A stretch of 64,000 nucleotides of DNA from an uncultured Pelagibacteraceae bacterium (GTDB taxonomy: Bacteria > Pseudomonadota > Alphaproteobacteria > Pelagibacterales > Pelagibacteraceae), in assembly GCA_902555945.1 (NCBI GenBank), contig CACDUS010000010.1:1-64000 (forward strand), in the 5' to 3' direction. The notes below the pieces were generated by a model. That model saw nothing but the letters and a program-made list of their open reading frames with translations. It had not been told where the DNA came from and did no database searches. The position numbers and the translations under genes are program-made. Positions 22,719 through 34,067 of this stretch are shown here, one piece after another (positions within the stretch are counted from its first letter, which is position 1; each line of letters begins with the position of its first letter).

Positions 22719-24119
22719 ATGGTAGATAAATTTCAAGCAGTAGTAATTGGAGGTGGTCCTGGTGGCTATGTTTGCGCTATTAGATTAGCACAATTAGGAT
22801 TAAAAACTGCTTGCATAGAGTCTAGAGGTTCACTGGGAGGAACCTGCCTTAATGTTGGATGCATTCCATCTAAAAGTTTATTAAATTTATCAGAAGAATT
22901 TCATAAAGTTAAAAATTTATCAAATAAAGGTATAGAAGTTGGCGAAGTAAAACTAAATCTGGGCAAAATGATGAAAAGTAAAGATAAAGCCGTAACAGTT
23001 TTGACTAAAGGTGTAGAATTTCTTTTAAAGAAAAATAAGGTCACATATTTTAAAGGCCATGGAAACTTCAAGTCAAAAAATGAGATTAATATAAAAGATG
23101 CCAATAACAAAGAAACAACAATTAGAGCAGATAATATAGTAATTGCCACAGGATCAGTTCCAGCATCACTACCTGGAATTAATTTTGATGAAAAAATAAT
23201 ATTATCTTCGACAGGAGCTTTGAAAATTGAGCAAGTTCCAAAAAAAATGGTTGTTGTTGGAGGAGGATATATTGGTTTGGAAATGGGTTCTGTTTGGTCA
23301 AGATTAGGAGCAGAAGTTCATGTGGTAGAATTTTTAGACCATATTACTCCTGGAATGGATATGGAAATTTCTCAAGAGTTTATGAAAATTTTAAAAAAAC
23401 AAGGAATGAAGTTTCATATGCAGCACAAAGTTGAAAAAATACAAAAAAATAATAAGGGCGCAATAGTTTCAACTACAGACAAAGATGGAAATAAAAAAGA
23501 TTTTGACTGTGATGTTGTTTTAATTTCGGTTGGTAGAAAACCGAATACCAATGGTTTGAATATTGAAGCTGCAGGAATTGAACTTGATAATAAACAAAGA
23601 ATAAAAACGGATAAAAATTTTAAAACTAATCAAAATAATATTTATGCTATTGGGGATGTAATAGCTGGCCCTATGCTTGCACATAAAGCTGAAGATGAGG
23701 GAATAGCGGTTGCTGAAAATATTGCTGGTCAGTCAGGTCATGTCAATTATGATACTATTCCTGGAGTTGTTTATACAACGCCAGAAGTTGCTTCAATCGG
23801 CAAAACAGAAGAACAGTTAAAAGAAAAAAAAATAGATTATAAAATTGGAAAATTTTCATTTATGGCCAATTCAAGAGCAAAAGCTATTGATGATGCTGAA
23901 GGATTTGTAAAAATTTTAGCAGATGCGAAAACAGATAAAGTTTTAGGAGCACACTTAATAGGTCCTCATGCTGGTGAATTAATTGCGGAAATTGGTGTTG
24001 CTATGGAATTTGGCGCAAGTTCAGAAGATATTGCAAGAACTTGTCATGCTCATCCAACATTTTCAGAAGCTGTTAAAGAAGCAGCATTATCGGTAGATAA
24101 AAGAGCAATACACTCTTAA
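22719..24119 (+). CDS. lpdA: Dihydrolipoyl dehydrogenase (E3)
   Basis: FAD enzyme that reoxidises the lipoyl arm of E2 with NAD. The 466 residues show the FAD fold VVIGGGPGGYVCAIRLAQLG, the redox disulfide C43/C48 in GGTCLNVGCIPSKSLL, the NAD fold VVVGGGYIGLEMGSVWSRLG, AIGDVIAGPMLAHKAEDEG and the C-terminal HAHPTFSEA with the catalytic His of the partner subunit. It is the last gene of the long + strand run; hairpins that could end transcription follow 11 bases after the stop. Confidence 0.97.
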   Translation: MVDKFQAVVIGGGPGGYVCAIRLAQLGLKTACIESRGSLGGTCLNVGCIPSKSLLNLSEEFHKVKNLSNKGIEVGEVKLNLGKMMKSKDKAVTVLTKGVEFLLKKNKVTYFKGHGNFKSKNEINIKDANNKETTIRADNIVIATGSVPASLPGINFDEKIILSSTGALKIEQVPKKMVVVGGGYIGLEMGSVWSRLGAEVHVVEFLDHITPGMDMEISQEFMKILKKQGMKFHMQHKVEKIQKNNKGAIVSTTDKDGNKKDFDCDVVLISVGRKPNTNGLNIEAAGIELDNKQRIKTDKNFKTNQNNIYAIGDVIAGPMLAHKAEDEGIAVAENIAGQSGHVNYDTIPGVVYTTPEVASIGKTEEQLKEKKIDYKIGKFSFMANSRAKAIDDAEGFVKILADAKTDKVLGAHLIGPHAGELIAEIGVAMEFGASSEDIARTCHAHPTFSEAVKEAALSVDKRAIHS

Positions 24120-24129
24120 ATTAAATTAT

Positions 24130-24180
24130 AGGATTTTATAGGAAAATCCTAAATTATTCTTTTATATGAATAAGAATAAT
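24130..24180. terminator. Pair of hairpins between convergent lpdA and radical SAM gene
   Basis: Two inverted repeats in tandem. The first is AGGATTTT / AAAATCCT (8 bp, 5-base loop, 24130-24150). The second is ATTATTCTT / AAGAATAAT (9 bp, 10-base loop, 24153-24180), followed by a T-rich stretch on + and flanked by AT tracts on both sides. They lie between two genes whose ends face each other, so a bidirectional intrinsic terminator is the simplest reading. Stems are AT-rich and weak, so efficiency is uncertain. Confidence 0.5.
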
Positions 24181-24254
24181 CAAATTTTTCATTTTAAGAA
24201 AAATTAATTATACGAAAATTTTTAAAAATATATTTCATCCACTTAAGAATAAAA

Positions 24255-25319
24255 TTAACTAGAGGTTTTAAGTTGAAATCTTTTTATTAATTTATTTTCA
24301 ATCTTTTCAAATTTTTCGACTGAAAATTTATTTGAAGAGACTTTTTTGATAGCTTTGTAAGGTTTTTTGCTATTTGTAAGACATGAGTGACAAATTGTAT
24401 TATCAAGTTTTCTGTTTATATGTTTTTCTCTTAATTTTTTTATTACATTGTTGTGCCATGACTCTATCAAATTTTCTTTATTTATATCTGAAAATACAAG
24501 ATTAAGGTTATAATCAATACAACATGCACTTAAGTATCCCTCTGCTGTTAAGTGGTACCTGTTAAAAACCATCAAACAAGGTTTTAAATCTTTTTCATTT
24601 ACCTCATTTAAAGTTGTAAAAATTTTTTTCAAATCATTTTCAGGTAATGGGTAATCAAATTTTTGCCCTCCCTGAGAAGTAGATTCTACATATAAAGAGT
24701 CATCAAAATATTCATTAAAAATTTTAAAGTGTTCTTTTTTTGTATGAGGCATTGAGGGTACCAAAACACAACTTCCTAAAATTTGTAAATTTAATTTATT
24801 TTTATATTTCCAATTATAAATTTCTTTTAAATTTTTTAATACTTTTTCAAAATCATCCTTACCATGAATAATTTTATAATCTTCTTTATTACTAGCATTA
24901 ATAGAAAATTTAATACTATCTAATCCGGCTTCAAAACATTTTTTAACTTTTGATATTTCAGCTAACGCGCCATTAGTTGTTATATAAACTCTTTCAACAC
25001 CATTATTTTTTGCAAATAAAATATATTTTTCAATTTCTTTTGTCATAAAGGGTTCACCTGTTGCATATAAACCGACTTCTTTTAAACCTAATTTAACTGC
25101 TTGCTTAATAAATGTAGAGTAAGTCTGTAAAGATAAATAAGTGGGTTTCCTTAGTTGGTGTGAGTTTTTACAAAAAAGACACGCATGGTTACAAGCATTA
25201 GTTAACTCAATTAATGCGTTTTTAGGGAAAGGAGGTGTTGAGACAAATTTAGTTAAACTAATTTGTTCTTTTCTTCTTTTTTTAAAATATTTTTTATTAT
25301 ATGTAATTGTAGCACCCAT
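24255..25319 (-). CDS. Radical SAM/SPASM-domain protein, function unknown
   Basis: A 354-residue radical SAM enzyme. The cluster motif CNHACLFC (CxxxCxxC) lies near residues 43-50. The AdoMet barrel follows, with YATGEPFM in the GGE position and TTNG. The C-terminal part has the auxiliary-cluster (SPASM/twitch) pattern: a Cys in KPCLMVF, the CC in SACCID, a Trp in ESWHN, and CHSC near residue 319. The N-terminus is basic (YFKKRRKEQ). Such proteins include peptide maturases and sugar or LPS-modifying enzymes; I cannot choose between them. It stands alone, convergent to lpdA and divergent from priA, with no neighbouring peptide or glycan gene to guide the call. Base composition resembles its surroundings. 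Confidence 0.9.
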   Translation of the reverse strand: MGATITYNKKYFKKRRKEQISLTKFVSTPPFPKNALIELTNACNHACLFCKNSHQLRKPTYLSLQTYSTFIKQAVKLGLKEVGLYATGEPFMTKEIEKYILFAKNNGVERVYITTNGALAEISKVKKCFEAGLDSIKFSINASNKEDYKIIHGKDDFEKVLKNLKEIYNWKYKNKLNLQILGSCVLVPSMPHTKKEHFKIFNEYFDDSLYVESTSQGGQKFDYPLPENDLKKIFTTLNEVNEKDLKPCLMVFNRYHLTAEGYLSACCIDYNLNLVFSDINKENLIESWHNNVIKKLREKHINRKLDNTICHSCLTNSKKPYKAIKKVSSNKFSVEKFEKIENKLIKRFQLKTSS

Positions 25320-25608
25320 AAAATTTTTAAACTAACGTTTTTTGAAACAAATTACAAATCTGATTTTAATAATTAAATTTATTTGTATTAAAAATTTACT
25401 ATCTTATAGACTAAGAAATTAAGTTTTGATAGTATTTAAATAATTTAGCAATACAATCGAATTTTTCGATTTATATTGTGGATTATTTTAAATTCTTATT
25501 TGGAGAGTAGATGAATAAAACTGGTTTTAGAAGTCTTGTTTCTTAAATATAATAAATATCTGTTAAAAATGCAGATAAACTCTTAAAATATTTTCATATT
25601 ATCAAAAT
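25320..25608. other. Longest non-coding gap of the window, with several stem-loops and a tiny ORF
   Basis: No standard-size gene is supported in this 289-base gap between the divergent radical SAM and priA genes. It contains inverted repeats TACTATC/GATAGTA (25397-25434), CAATA plus AATCGAA / TTCGATT plus TATTG (25449-25478), TATCTG/CAGATA (25557-25577) and TTCATATT/AATATGAA (25593-25613, enclosing the priA ATG). A 12-codon frame, ATG at 25511 to TAA at 25546 (MNKTGFRSLVS), is preceded by GGAGAG. Promoters for both flanking genes must lie here, but I see no convincing -35/-10 pair. A small structured RNA is possible; chance AT palindromes are the alternative. Confidence 0.45.
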
Positions 25609-27564
25609 ATGAAGTTTCCGATTCTTTTACCAAATATCTTTAATTATCCATTTACATATGAAAGTGATATCGAATTAAAAATTGGAGATTTTGTCGAAGT
25701 GCCCTTTGGCAAATCTAAAATCATAGGTGTTGTGTGGGATAATTTTGAGAAAAATAGTAATAAAAGTTTTAAAGTTAGGAAAATAATTAGAAAATTAAAA
25801 ACTCCAAATTTAAAAAAAAAGACATTACAATTTTTAAACTGGTTTTCAGAATACAATATTGTTCCAAAAGGAATGGCTTTAAAGCTTGTTTTGTTAAGTG
25901 GAAAAGCTGTTGAAAAATTAGATACAAAGTTCAATTGCGAATTTAATAACAAAATTCAAAAAAATTTTTTTGAATTAACAAATGAACAAAAAAAAACTTT
26001 AAATGAAATTAATATTTCAAATCAGAAATTTAATGTTCATGTATTACAGGGCACAACTGGATCAGGAAAAACAATCGTTTATTTTGAAGCTTTAAAAAAA
26101 ATCCTAGAAAAAGGTTTTCAAGGATTGATAATGTTACCAGAAATCGGTCTGACCAATCAATTCGAAAAAAAGTTTATAGAGTTTTTTGGTTTTAAACCAG
26201 CAATATGGCATTCAGGTATTACTAAAAAAAAAAAAGAAATAATATGGAATGGAATTATAAATGATGAAATCAAAGTTGTTATAGGAGCAAGATCATCATT
26301 ATTTTTACCGTTTAAAAAATTAGGATTGATCATTGTTGATGAAGAGCACGATCAATCATACAAGCAAGATGAAGGAGTAATATATAATGCAAGAGACATG
26401 GCAATTTCAAGGGCATCATTTGAAAATATCCCTGTTAATTTAATTACTGCAGTTCCATCAGTTGAAACTTACGAAAATATTAAAAAAAAAAAGTATAATA
26501 TTTCTAAACTTACTCAGCGGTATAAAAATGCCTCTTTGCCAAATTATGAAATAATAAATTTAAATAATATTAAATTAGAGAATCAATCTTGGATTTCTAA
26601 GGAGATAATTAATAAAGTAAATTCTCATTTAGAAAAAAAAGATCAAGTTTTATTTTTTTTAAATAGAAGAGGTTTTTCACCTAATGTCTTGTGTAAGAAA
26701 TGTTATTATAGTTTTTCCTGTCCAAATTGTTCAATAAATTTAGTTTATCATAAAAATAAAAAAAATTTGTTATGTCATTACTGCGGTTTTAAATCTTCTC
26801 TAGAGAGAAATTGTACTAAAGATGGACTTTGTGATTTTATATTTAGTGGGCCAGGTGTAGAAAGAATTTTTGAAGAGGTACAGAAAAATTTTCCGTCAAA
26901 AAAAATTGAGATTTTTTCCAGTGATACTATGAACAAAAAAAGTTCAAAAGATAAATTAGAAAAAATAATTAATAATGAAACTCAAATTTTAATTGGTACA
27001 CAATTAATATCTAAAGGTTTTCATTTTCCAAATTTAAATTGTATTGTGGTAGTAGATATTGATTTATCTTCTCAAGGTCATGATTTAAGAAGTGCTGAAA
27101 AAAATTTACAATTATATCATCAGTTATCTGGTAGAGCTGGTCGTACAGGTCAATCTTCAATAGTTTATTTTCAAACTTATAATTACAATACCAAAATGAT
27201 TTCAGATATTACTAATAAAAATCCAGAAGTTTTTTTGGATAAAGAAATAGAAATAAGAAAAAAAAATAACCTTCCTCCTTTTCAAAGATTTATATCTCTA
27301 ATTTTAACAGGAGAAAATGAAGCAAAATTAGAAAAAGAGGCTGTGAAATTTAAATTGTCAATTGAAAATAAAATTCATGGAAAAGTTTTAGGTCCGGTAA
27401 GTGCACCTATATTTAGATTAAAGAGAAAATACCGAGTTAGACTACTTATAAGAGGTTCAAAAACTTTAAAATTACAGAACTCTTTAGCTTTAATAATTTC
27501 AAAATATAAATTTTCATCAGGAATAAAACTATCAGTTGATGTTGATCCAATAAGCTTTAATTAA
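25609..27564 (+). CDS. priA: Primosomal protein N' (replication restart helicase PriA)
   Basis: Superfamily 2 DNA helicase that reloads the replisome at stalled forks. The 651 residues are shorter than the 732 of E. coli. An N-terminal 3'-DNA-binding domain (1-110) is followed by the helicase core with Walker A GTTGSGKT (about 149-156) and the DEEH box in IVDEEHDQSYKQ. The zinc-binding insertion has CKKCYYSFSCPNCS and CHYCG plus further cysteines, and motif VI is QLSGRAGRTGQ. No ribosome binding site is visible and the ATG lies inside a hairpin. priA just upstream of atpH is a common alphaproteobacterial order. Confidence 0.95.
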   Translation: MKFPILLPNIFNYPFTYESDIELKIGDFVEVPFGKSKIIGVVWDNFEKNSNKSFKVRKIIRKLKTPNLKKKTLQFLNWFSEYNIVPKGMALKLVLLSGKAVEKLDTKFNCEFNNKIQKNFFELTNEQKKTLNEINISNQKFNVHVLQGTTGSGKTIVYFEALKKILEKGFQGLIMLPEIGLTNQFEKKFIEFFGFKPAIWHSGITKKKKEIIWNGIINDEIKVVIGARSSLFLPFKKLGLIIVDEEHDQSYKQDEGVIYNARDMAISRASFENIPVNLITAVPSVETYENIKKKKYNISKLTQRYKNASLPNYEIINLNNIKLENQSWISKEIINKVNSHLEKKDQVLFFLNRRGFSPNVLCKKCYYSFSCPNCSINLVYHKNKKNLLCHYCGFKSSLERNCTKDGLCDFIFSGPGVERIFEEVQKNFPSKKIEIFSSDTMNKKSSKDKLEKIINNETQILIGTQLISKGFHFPNLNCIVVVDIDLSSQGHDLRSAEKNLQLYHQLSGRAGRTGQSSIVYFQTYNYNTKMISDITNKNPEVFLDKEIEIRKKNNLPPFQRFISLILTGENEAKLEKEAVKFKLSIENKIHGKVLGPVSAPIFRLKRKYRVRLLIRGSKTLKLQNSLALIISKYKFSSGIKLSVDVDPISFN

Positions 27565-27599
27565 AGCCCAAAAAAAACGGTTTTTTGTAAATGTGTTAC

Positions 27600-27628
27600 T
27601 TGAAGACTATAATTGCATGTGCTAATTA
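27600..27628 (+). promoter_or_regulatory. Putative sigma-70-type promoter of the atp operon
   Basis: TTGAAG (27600-27605), a 17-base spacer and TAATTA (27623-27628) lie in the only gap before atpH. The predicted transcript would start near 27635, giving a leader of about 38 bases with an AAAGG element seven bases before the TTG start of atpH. A GTGATT/AATCAC repeat (27633-27652) would sit at the 5' end of the leader. Confidence 0.45.
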
Positions 27629-27672
27629 AAGCGTGATTTTAAAATTAATCACTTACATTTAAAGGTAATAAA

Positions 27673-28230
27673 TTGAGTAATAATAAAGGATTTTCTGATA
27701 CCTCAGCTAATAGATATTCTTTAGCTCTATATGAGTTAGCTAATGAGTCTAATTCTCTGTCGAAAATTGAGGAGAATTCTCATGCATTATTGAAATTAAT
27801 TTCAAACAGTAAAGATTTTAATAATTTAATAAAAGATCCTACGGTTAGTAGAGTTATTTTAAACCAAATTATAAAAAAAATATCTGATAATTTTAATTTA
27901 GAGATCTTATTCAAAAATTTTTTAAGTTTTTTAATAACAAAAAGAAGATTTTTTTATGTTCGGCAAATTTTAAAAAACTTTAATGAGATTTGTTATGAAA
28001 AAAGAGGAGAATTAAAAGCAGAGATAAAATCGGCTAAAAATTTAACACAAGATGAAATAAACAAAATTACACAAGAATTGTCGAATAATTTTAAGTCTGA
28101 AATAAAATTAAACTACACCCATGATCAAAGTTTAATTGGAGGTTTAGTTGTGCAAATTGGTAGCACAATGATTGACACTTCTATTAAAAAAAAATTACAA
28201 CAATTAGAAACTAGAATGATAGAGGCATAA
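27673..28230 (+). CDS. atpH: ATP synthase F1 delta subunit
   Basis: Peripheral-stalk protein joining F1 to the b subunits. The 185-residue protein has the family N-terminus [13 protein letters not shown] and a C-terminal [27 protein letters not shown]. The start is a TTG at 27673, supported by AAAGG seven bases upstream and by the fit to family N-termini. It is the first gene of atpHAGDC; the Fo genes are not in this window, which is normal for alphaproteobacteria, where F1 and Fo operons are split. Confidence 0.95.
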   Translation: MSNNKGFSDTSANRYSLALYELANESNSLSKIEENSHALLKLISNSKDFNNLIKDPTVSRVILNQIIKKISDNFNLEILFKNFLSFLITKRRFFYVRQILKNFNEICYEKRGELKAEIKSAKNLTQDEINKITQELSNNFKSEIKLNYTHDQSLIGGLVVQIGSTMIDTSIKKKLQQLETRMIEA

Positions 28231-28231
28231 T

Positions 28232-29767
28232 ATGGAAATTAATCCGTCAGAAGTGACAAAAATATTAAAAGAACAAATTAAAAATTTTGGTGAAAAAGCT
28301 GAAATTTCTGAAGTAGGTCAGGTTTTATCTGTAGGTGACGGAATAGCAAGAATTTATGGCTTAGACAATGTTCAGGCTGGAGAAATGGTTGAATTTTCAG
28401 ATGGCTCTAAAGGTATGGCTTTAAATTTAGAAAGTGAAAACGTTGGAGTAGTTATTTTTGGAGATGACCGTAATATTAAAGAAGGAGATATTGTAAAAAG
28501 AACAGGAAGTATTGTTGATACTCCAGTTGGTAAAGAATTATTAGGAAGAGTTGTTGATGGATTAGGAAATCCGATAGATGGAAAAGGTGCTCTTGATAAA
28601 GGAGTCAAAAAAAGTAGGGTTGAAGTAAAAGCTCCTGGGATTATTCCAAGACAATCTGTTAGTGAACCAATGCAAACAGGATTAAAATCAATCGACAGCC
28701 TTGTTCCAATTGGAAGAGGTCAGAGGGAATTAATTATTGGTGATAGACAAACCGGAAAAACAGCAGTCGCAATTGATGCGATAATTAACCAAAAAAAAAT
28801 AAATGAGTCTGGTGATGAGAAACAAAAACTATATTGTATTTATGTTGCAGTTGGACAAAAAAGATCAACAGTAAGACAAATCCAAAAAACTTTAGAGGAA
28901 GCTGGTGCAATGGAATATACAACTATTGTTGCAGCGACAGCTTCAGATTCTGCACCTTTACAATTTTTAGCTCCTTACACAGGTTGTGCGATGGGTGAAT
29001 TTTTCAGAGATAATGGAATGCACGCACTAATTATTTATGATGACCTTTCAAAACAAGCAGTAGCATATAGGCAAATGTCACTTATATTAAGAAGACCTCC
29101 AGGTAGAGAAGCATATCCAGGAGATGTATTTTACTTGCATAGTCGATTACTAGAAAGAGCAGCTAAATTGAGCGATGAACATGGTGGAGGGTCTTTAACA
29201 GCGCTTCCAATTATTGAAACGCAAGGTGGTGATGTATCTGCTTATATCCCGACCAATGTAATTTCAATTACAGATGGACAAATATTCTTAGAAACAGAAT
29301 TATTTAACCAAGGTATTAGACCTGCTATTAACGTTGGATTGTCAGTTTCTAGAGTTGGATCTGCCGCTCAAACAAAAGCAATGAAAAAAGTTTCAGGCTC
29401 AATGAAGCTTGAGTTGGCTCAATATAGAGAAATGGCTGCGTTTGCTCAATTTGGTTCTGACTTAGATGCTTCAACTCAACAGCTTTTAAATAGAGGCTCA
29501 AAATTAACTGAACTTTTAAAACAAAAACAGTACTCCCCAATGACGGTTGCAGAACAAGTTATTTCAGTGTTCTGTGGAGTTAAGGGATATCTTGATGATA
29601 TAGATTTAAAAGATATTGCAGATTTCGAAAATAAAATAATCGATAGATGTAAGTCTGATAAACCTGAAATTATTGAGTCAATTTTAAATTCAGGAAAATT
29701 GGAGGAAGAAGCTGAAAAAAGTTTAATTGAAGTAATATCTAATTTGAAAAAAAACTTTAAATCTTAA
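28232..29767 (+). CDS. atpA: ATP synthase F1 alpha subunit
   Basis: Non-catalytic nucleotide-binding subunit, 511 residues. Motifs: [20 protein letters not shown] in the N-terminal barrel, Walker [12 protein letters not shown] near residue 170, [21 protein letters not shown], and the ATPase alpha/beta signature [17 protein letters not shown]. One base separates it from atpH and seven from atpG. Confidence 0.98.
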   Translation: MEINPSEVTKILKEQIKNFGEKAEISEVGQVLSVGDGIARIYGLDNVQAGEMVEFSDGSKGMALNLESENVGVVIFGDDRNIKEGDIVKRTGSIVDTPVGKELLGRVVDGLGNPIDGKGALDKGVKKSRVEVKAPGIIPRQSVSEPMQTGLKSIDSLVPIGRGQRELIIGDRQTGKTAVAIDAIINQKKINESGDEKQKLYCIYVAVGQKRSTVRQIQKTLEEAGAMEYTTIVAATASDSAPLQFLAPYTGCAMGEFFRDNGMHALIIYDDLSKQAVAYRQMSLILRRPPGREAYPGDVFYLHSRLLERAAKLSDEHGGGSLTALPIIETQGGDVSAYIPTNVISITDGQIFLETELFNQGIRPAINVGLSVSRVGSAAQTKAMKKVSGSMKLELAQYREMAAFAQFGSDLDASTQQLLNRGSKLTELLKQKQYSPMTVAEQVISVFCGVKGYLDDIDLKDIADFENKIIDRCKSDKPEIIESILNSGKLEEEAEKSLIEVISNLKKNFKS

Positions 29768-29774
29768 TTAATTT

Positions 29775-32067
<2,293 letters not shown>

Positions 32068-32068
<1 letters not shown>

Positions 32069-32460
32069 TGAGTGAGGAATTTAAAGTAGAAATAGTAAAT
32101 CCAGAAAAATCCTTTTTATCTAAAGAGGATGTGACTGAGGTAGTTGTACCAGCATTTGAAGGTGAAATGGGGATACTGAAAGATCATATTTCCATAATTT
32201 CTTTTTTAAAACCAGGAATAATAACAATTAATTCAAAATCTGGAGAAGAAAAATTTTATGTTGAAGATGGCATAGTTGAATTTAAAGATAATAATTTATC
32301 TGTTTTAACAAGCTCGATTTTTAATTTGAAACAAATTGAAAAAGGTAAAATTAATGAGCTAATCAAAATTGCAGAAGAAGAGTCAAATAAGCCCGATGTT
32401 AGTGATCAATCTAAATTCTTAACAGATCAAAAAATACAAGTTTTAAGGACTATTAATTAA
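32068..32460 (+). CDS. atpC: ATP synthase F1 epsilon subunit
   Basis: Rotor subunit that can inhibit ATP hydrolysis. The 130-residue protein has the N-terminal beta-sandwich (FKVEIVNPEKSFLS, VVPAFEGEMGILKDH, YVEDGIVEFKDNNLSVL) and a shortened C-terminal helical part. It overlaps atpD by one base. Its last eight bases overlap the end of the convergent rppH gene, so there is no space for a terminator between them. Confidence 0.95.
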
Positions 32461-32938
32461 TTATTTTTTTAATTTTTTCTTTAAGTTCTTTGTAAACATG
32501 AAGTTTAAAATCAACTACAACTTCAGTAATTTCATTCAAATCTATCCATTTCCATTCTAAAAATTCTGGATTATTTGTATTAATATTTATATCATTGTCA
32601 TTTCCTAAGTACCTCATCAAAAACCATTTTTGTTTTTGACCTTTATATTTTCCTTTCCAGATTATACCTAGCAAATGTTCAGGGAGTTCATAAGTCATCG
32701 TTCCTTCAATTTCTTTTATAAATTCTAAATTTTTCATACCTGTTTCTTCCTCTAGTTCTCTGTAAGCAGCATTTAAAAAACTTTCTCCCTTATCCACTCC
32801 ACCTTGAGGCATCTGCCAAAAATTTTTTGGATTATCAATTCTTTTAGCAACAAAAACTTTATTTTTTTTATTTAGCACAACTATGCCAACACCAGTTCGA
32901 AGTGGTAAATTTTTGAATTTTTCTAACATCTTAACCAT
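32453..32938 (-). CDS. rppH: RNA pyrophosphohydrolase (Nudix)
   Basis: Removes pyrophosphate from 5'-triphosphate ends of RNA to start decay, or hydrolyses dinucleoside polyphosphates. The Nudix box reads GGVDKGESFLNAAYRELEEE followed by TGM. FWQMPQGG before it is typical of the RppH/NudH group. The ATG at 32938 is preferred because it overlaps the ctpA stop by eight bases and gives MVKMLEKFKNLPLRTGVGIV; a start at 32956 would lie deeper inside ctpA. It is the last gene of the long - strand operon and meets atpC tail to tail. Confidence 0.93.
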   Translation of the reverse strand: MVKMLEKFKNLPLRTGVGIVVLNKKNKVFVAKRIDNPKNFWQMPQGGVDKGESFLNAAYRELEEETGMKNLEFIKEIEGTMTYELPEHLLGIIWKGKYKGQKQKWFLMRYLGNDNDININTNNPEFLEWKWIDLNEITEVVVDFKLHVYKELKEKIKKIIN

Positions 32939-34067
32939 TAAGTAGTTTAATGGCATAATTTAACTGGTTATCTGTTTCTGTTTTTATTCTAAAATTATCT
33001 GTCTCCTCATTGATCTCAATATCAGGCGATACCCCAACTTCAGAAATTGATTTACCAGAAGGGAGATAGTATTTGGCTACTGTTAACCTAATTGCTCCGT
33101 TATTTTTTAAAGGAATAATTGATTGTACAGATCCTTTTCCATAACTATTTTCACCTAACAAGATTGCTCTTTTATGATCTTTTAATGCCCCTGCTACTAT
33201 TTCTGATGCTGAGGCAGATCCATAATTAATTAATACAATTATTGCCTTTCCATTTGTTAAGTCGCCTTCTTTTGCAAACCATTTTCTATTTTCAGATTTT
33301 TTCCTACTTTTTGTAGATACAATTTCTCCATTATTCAAAAAAAAGTCAGCAATTTTAATTGCTTGAGAAAGCAAGCCACCAGGATTGTTTCTTAAATCTA
33401 GTATATATGCTTTTACTTTTTTATTTTGTTCAAATTTTCTAATTTCTTTTTTTATTTGTTTTTCACTATTTTCATTGAAAGAAGTTAATCTTATATATCC
33501 AATATTTTCTTCCAATAAATCTGATTTAACTGACTTAATTTGAATAATCTCTCTTATAATATTAAATTTTAAAGCTTTTTTTTCTCCTCTTCTTCTTATT
33601 GTTAATTCTATTCCAGAACCTACGGGACCCCTCATTAAATCTACTGCTTCACTTAATGATTTTCCTTGTACCTGAATATTATTTATCTTAACTATATAAT
33701 CACCTGCTTTAATTCCAGCTCTAGATGCTGGAGTGTCATCTATGGGTGAAATAACTTTAACAACCCCTGACTCCATACTCACTTCAATGCCAAGTCCACC
33801 AAATTCACCACTCGTTTCAGTTTGCATTTCATTAAATATCTCAGGTGACATATAAGCTGAATAAGGATCGAGAGATTGAAGCAAACCATTGATTGCTGAG
33901 TCCATACTTTCAGATTGATTAATTTCATCTACATATTCTTTATTTATTTTTTCTAGAACTTCTCCAAACAAGTCAATCTTATCATAAATATTATTTTCAG
34001 ACGAGGAAACCCCATGACAATAAATAAAAAAATATAAAATAATTATTTTAAATATTTTTTTGATCAT
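32931..34067 (-). CDS. ctpA: Carboxy-terminal processing protease (S41, PDZ)
   Basis: Periplasmic serine protease acting on C-termini of cell-envelope proteins. From the ATG at 34067 (four-base ATGA overlap with rsfS) the protein is 378 residues and begins with a signal peptide (MIKKIFKIIILYFFIYCHGVS). The PDZ domain is near residues 80-160 (GGLGIEVSMESGVV, SRAGIKAGDYIVKIN). The catalytic Ser is in YGSASASEIVAGAL and the Lys in NSYGKGSVQ. An upstream start at 34103 would hide the signal peptide. In many alphaproteobacteria rlmH and an EnvC-like gene lie between rsfS and ctpA; here they are absent. Confidence 0.94.
   Translation of the reverse strand: MIKKIFKIIILYFFIYCHGVSSSENNIYDKIDLFGEVLEKINKEYVDEINQSESMDSAINGLLQSLDPYSAYMSPEIFNEMQTETSGEFGGLGIEVSMESGVVKVISPIDDTPASRAGIKAGDYIVKINNIQVQGKSLSEAVDLMRGPVGSGIELTIRRRGEKKALKFNIIREIIQIKSVKSDLLEENIGYIRLTSFNENSEKQIKKEIRKFEQNKKVKAYILDLRNNPGGLLSQAIKIADFFLNNGEIVSTKSRKKSENRKWFAKEGDLTNGKAIIVLINYGSASASEIVAGALKDHKRAILLGENSYGKGSVQSIIPLKNNGAIRLTVAKYYLPSGKSISEVGVSPDIEINEETDNFRIKTETDNQLNYAIKLLNG

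Noticed and set aside
25511-25546. 11-residue frame as a peptide precursor for the radical SAM enzyme
   Set aside because: Too short, on the opposite strand, and without Cys/Gly-rich core typical of such precursors; kept only as a note within the intergenic region.
27572-27586. AAAAAA-CGG-TTTTTT as a terminator after priA
   Set aside because: Only A-U pairs with a three-base loop; too weak to call, although some read-through control before the atp promoter is possible.
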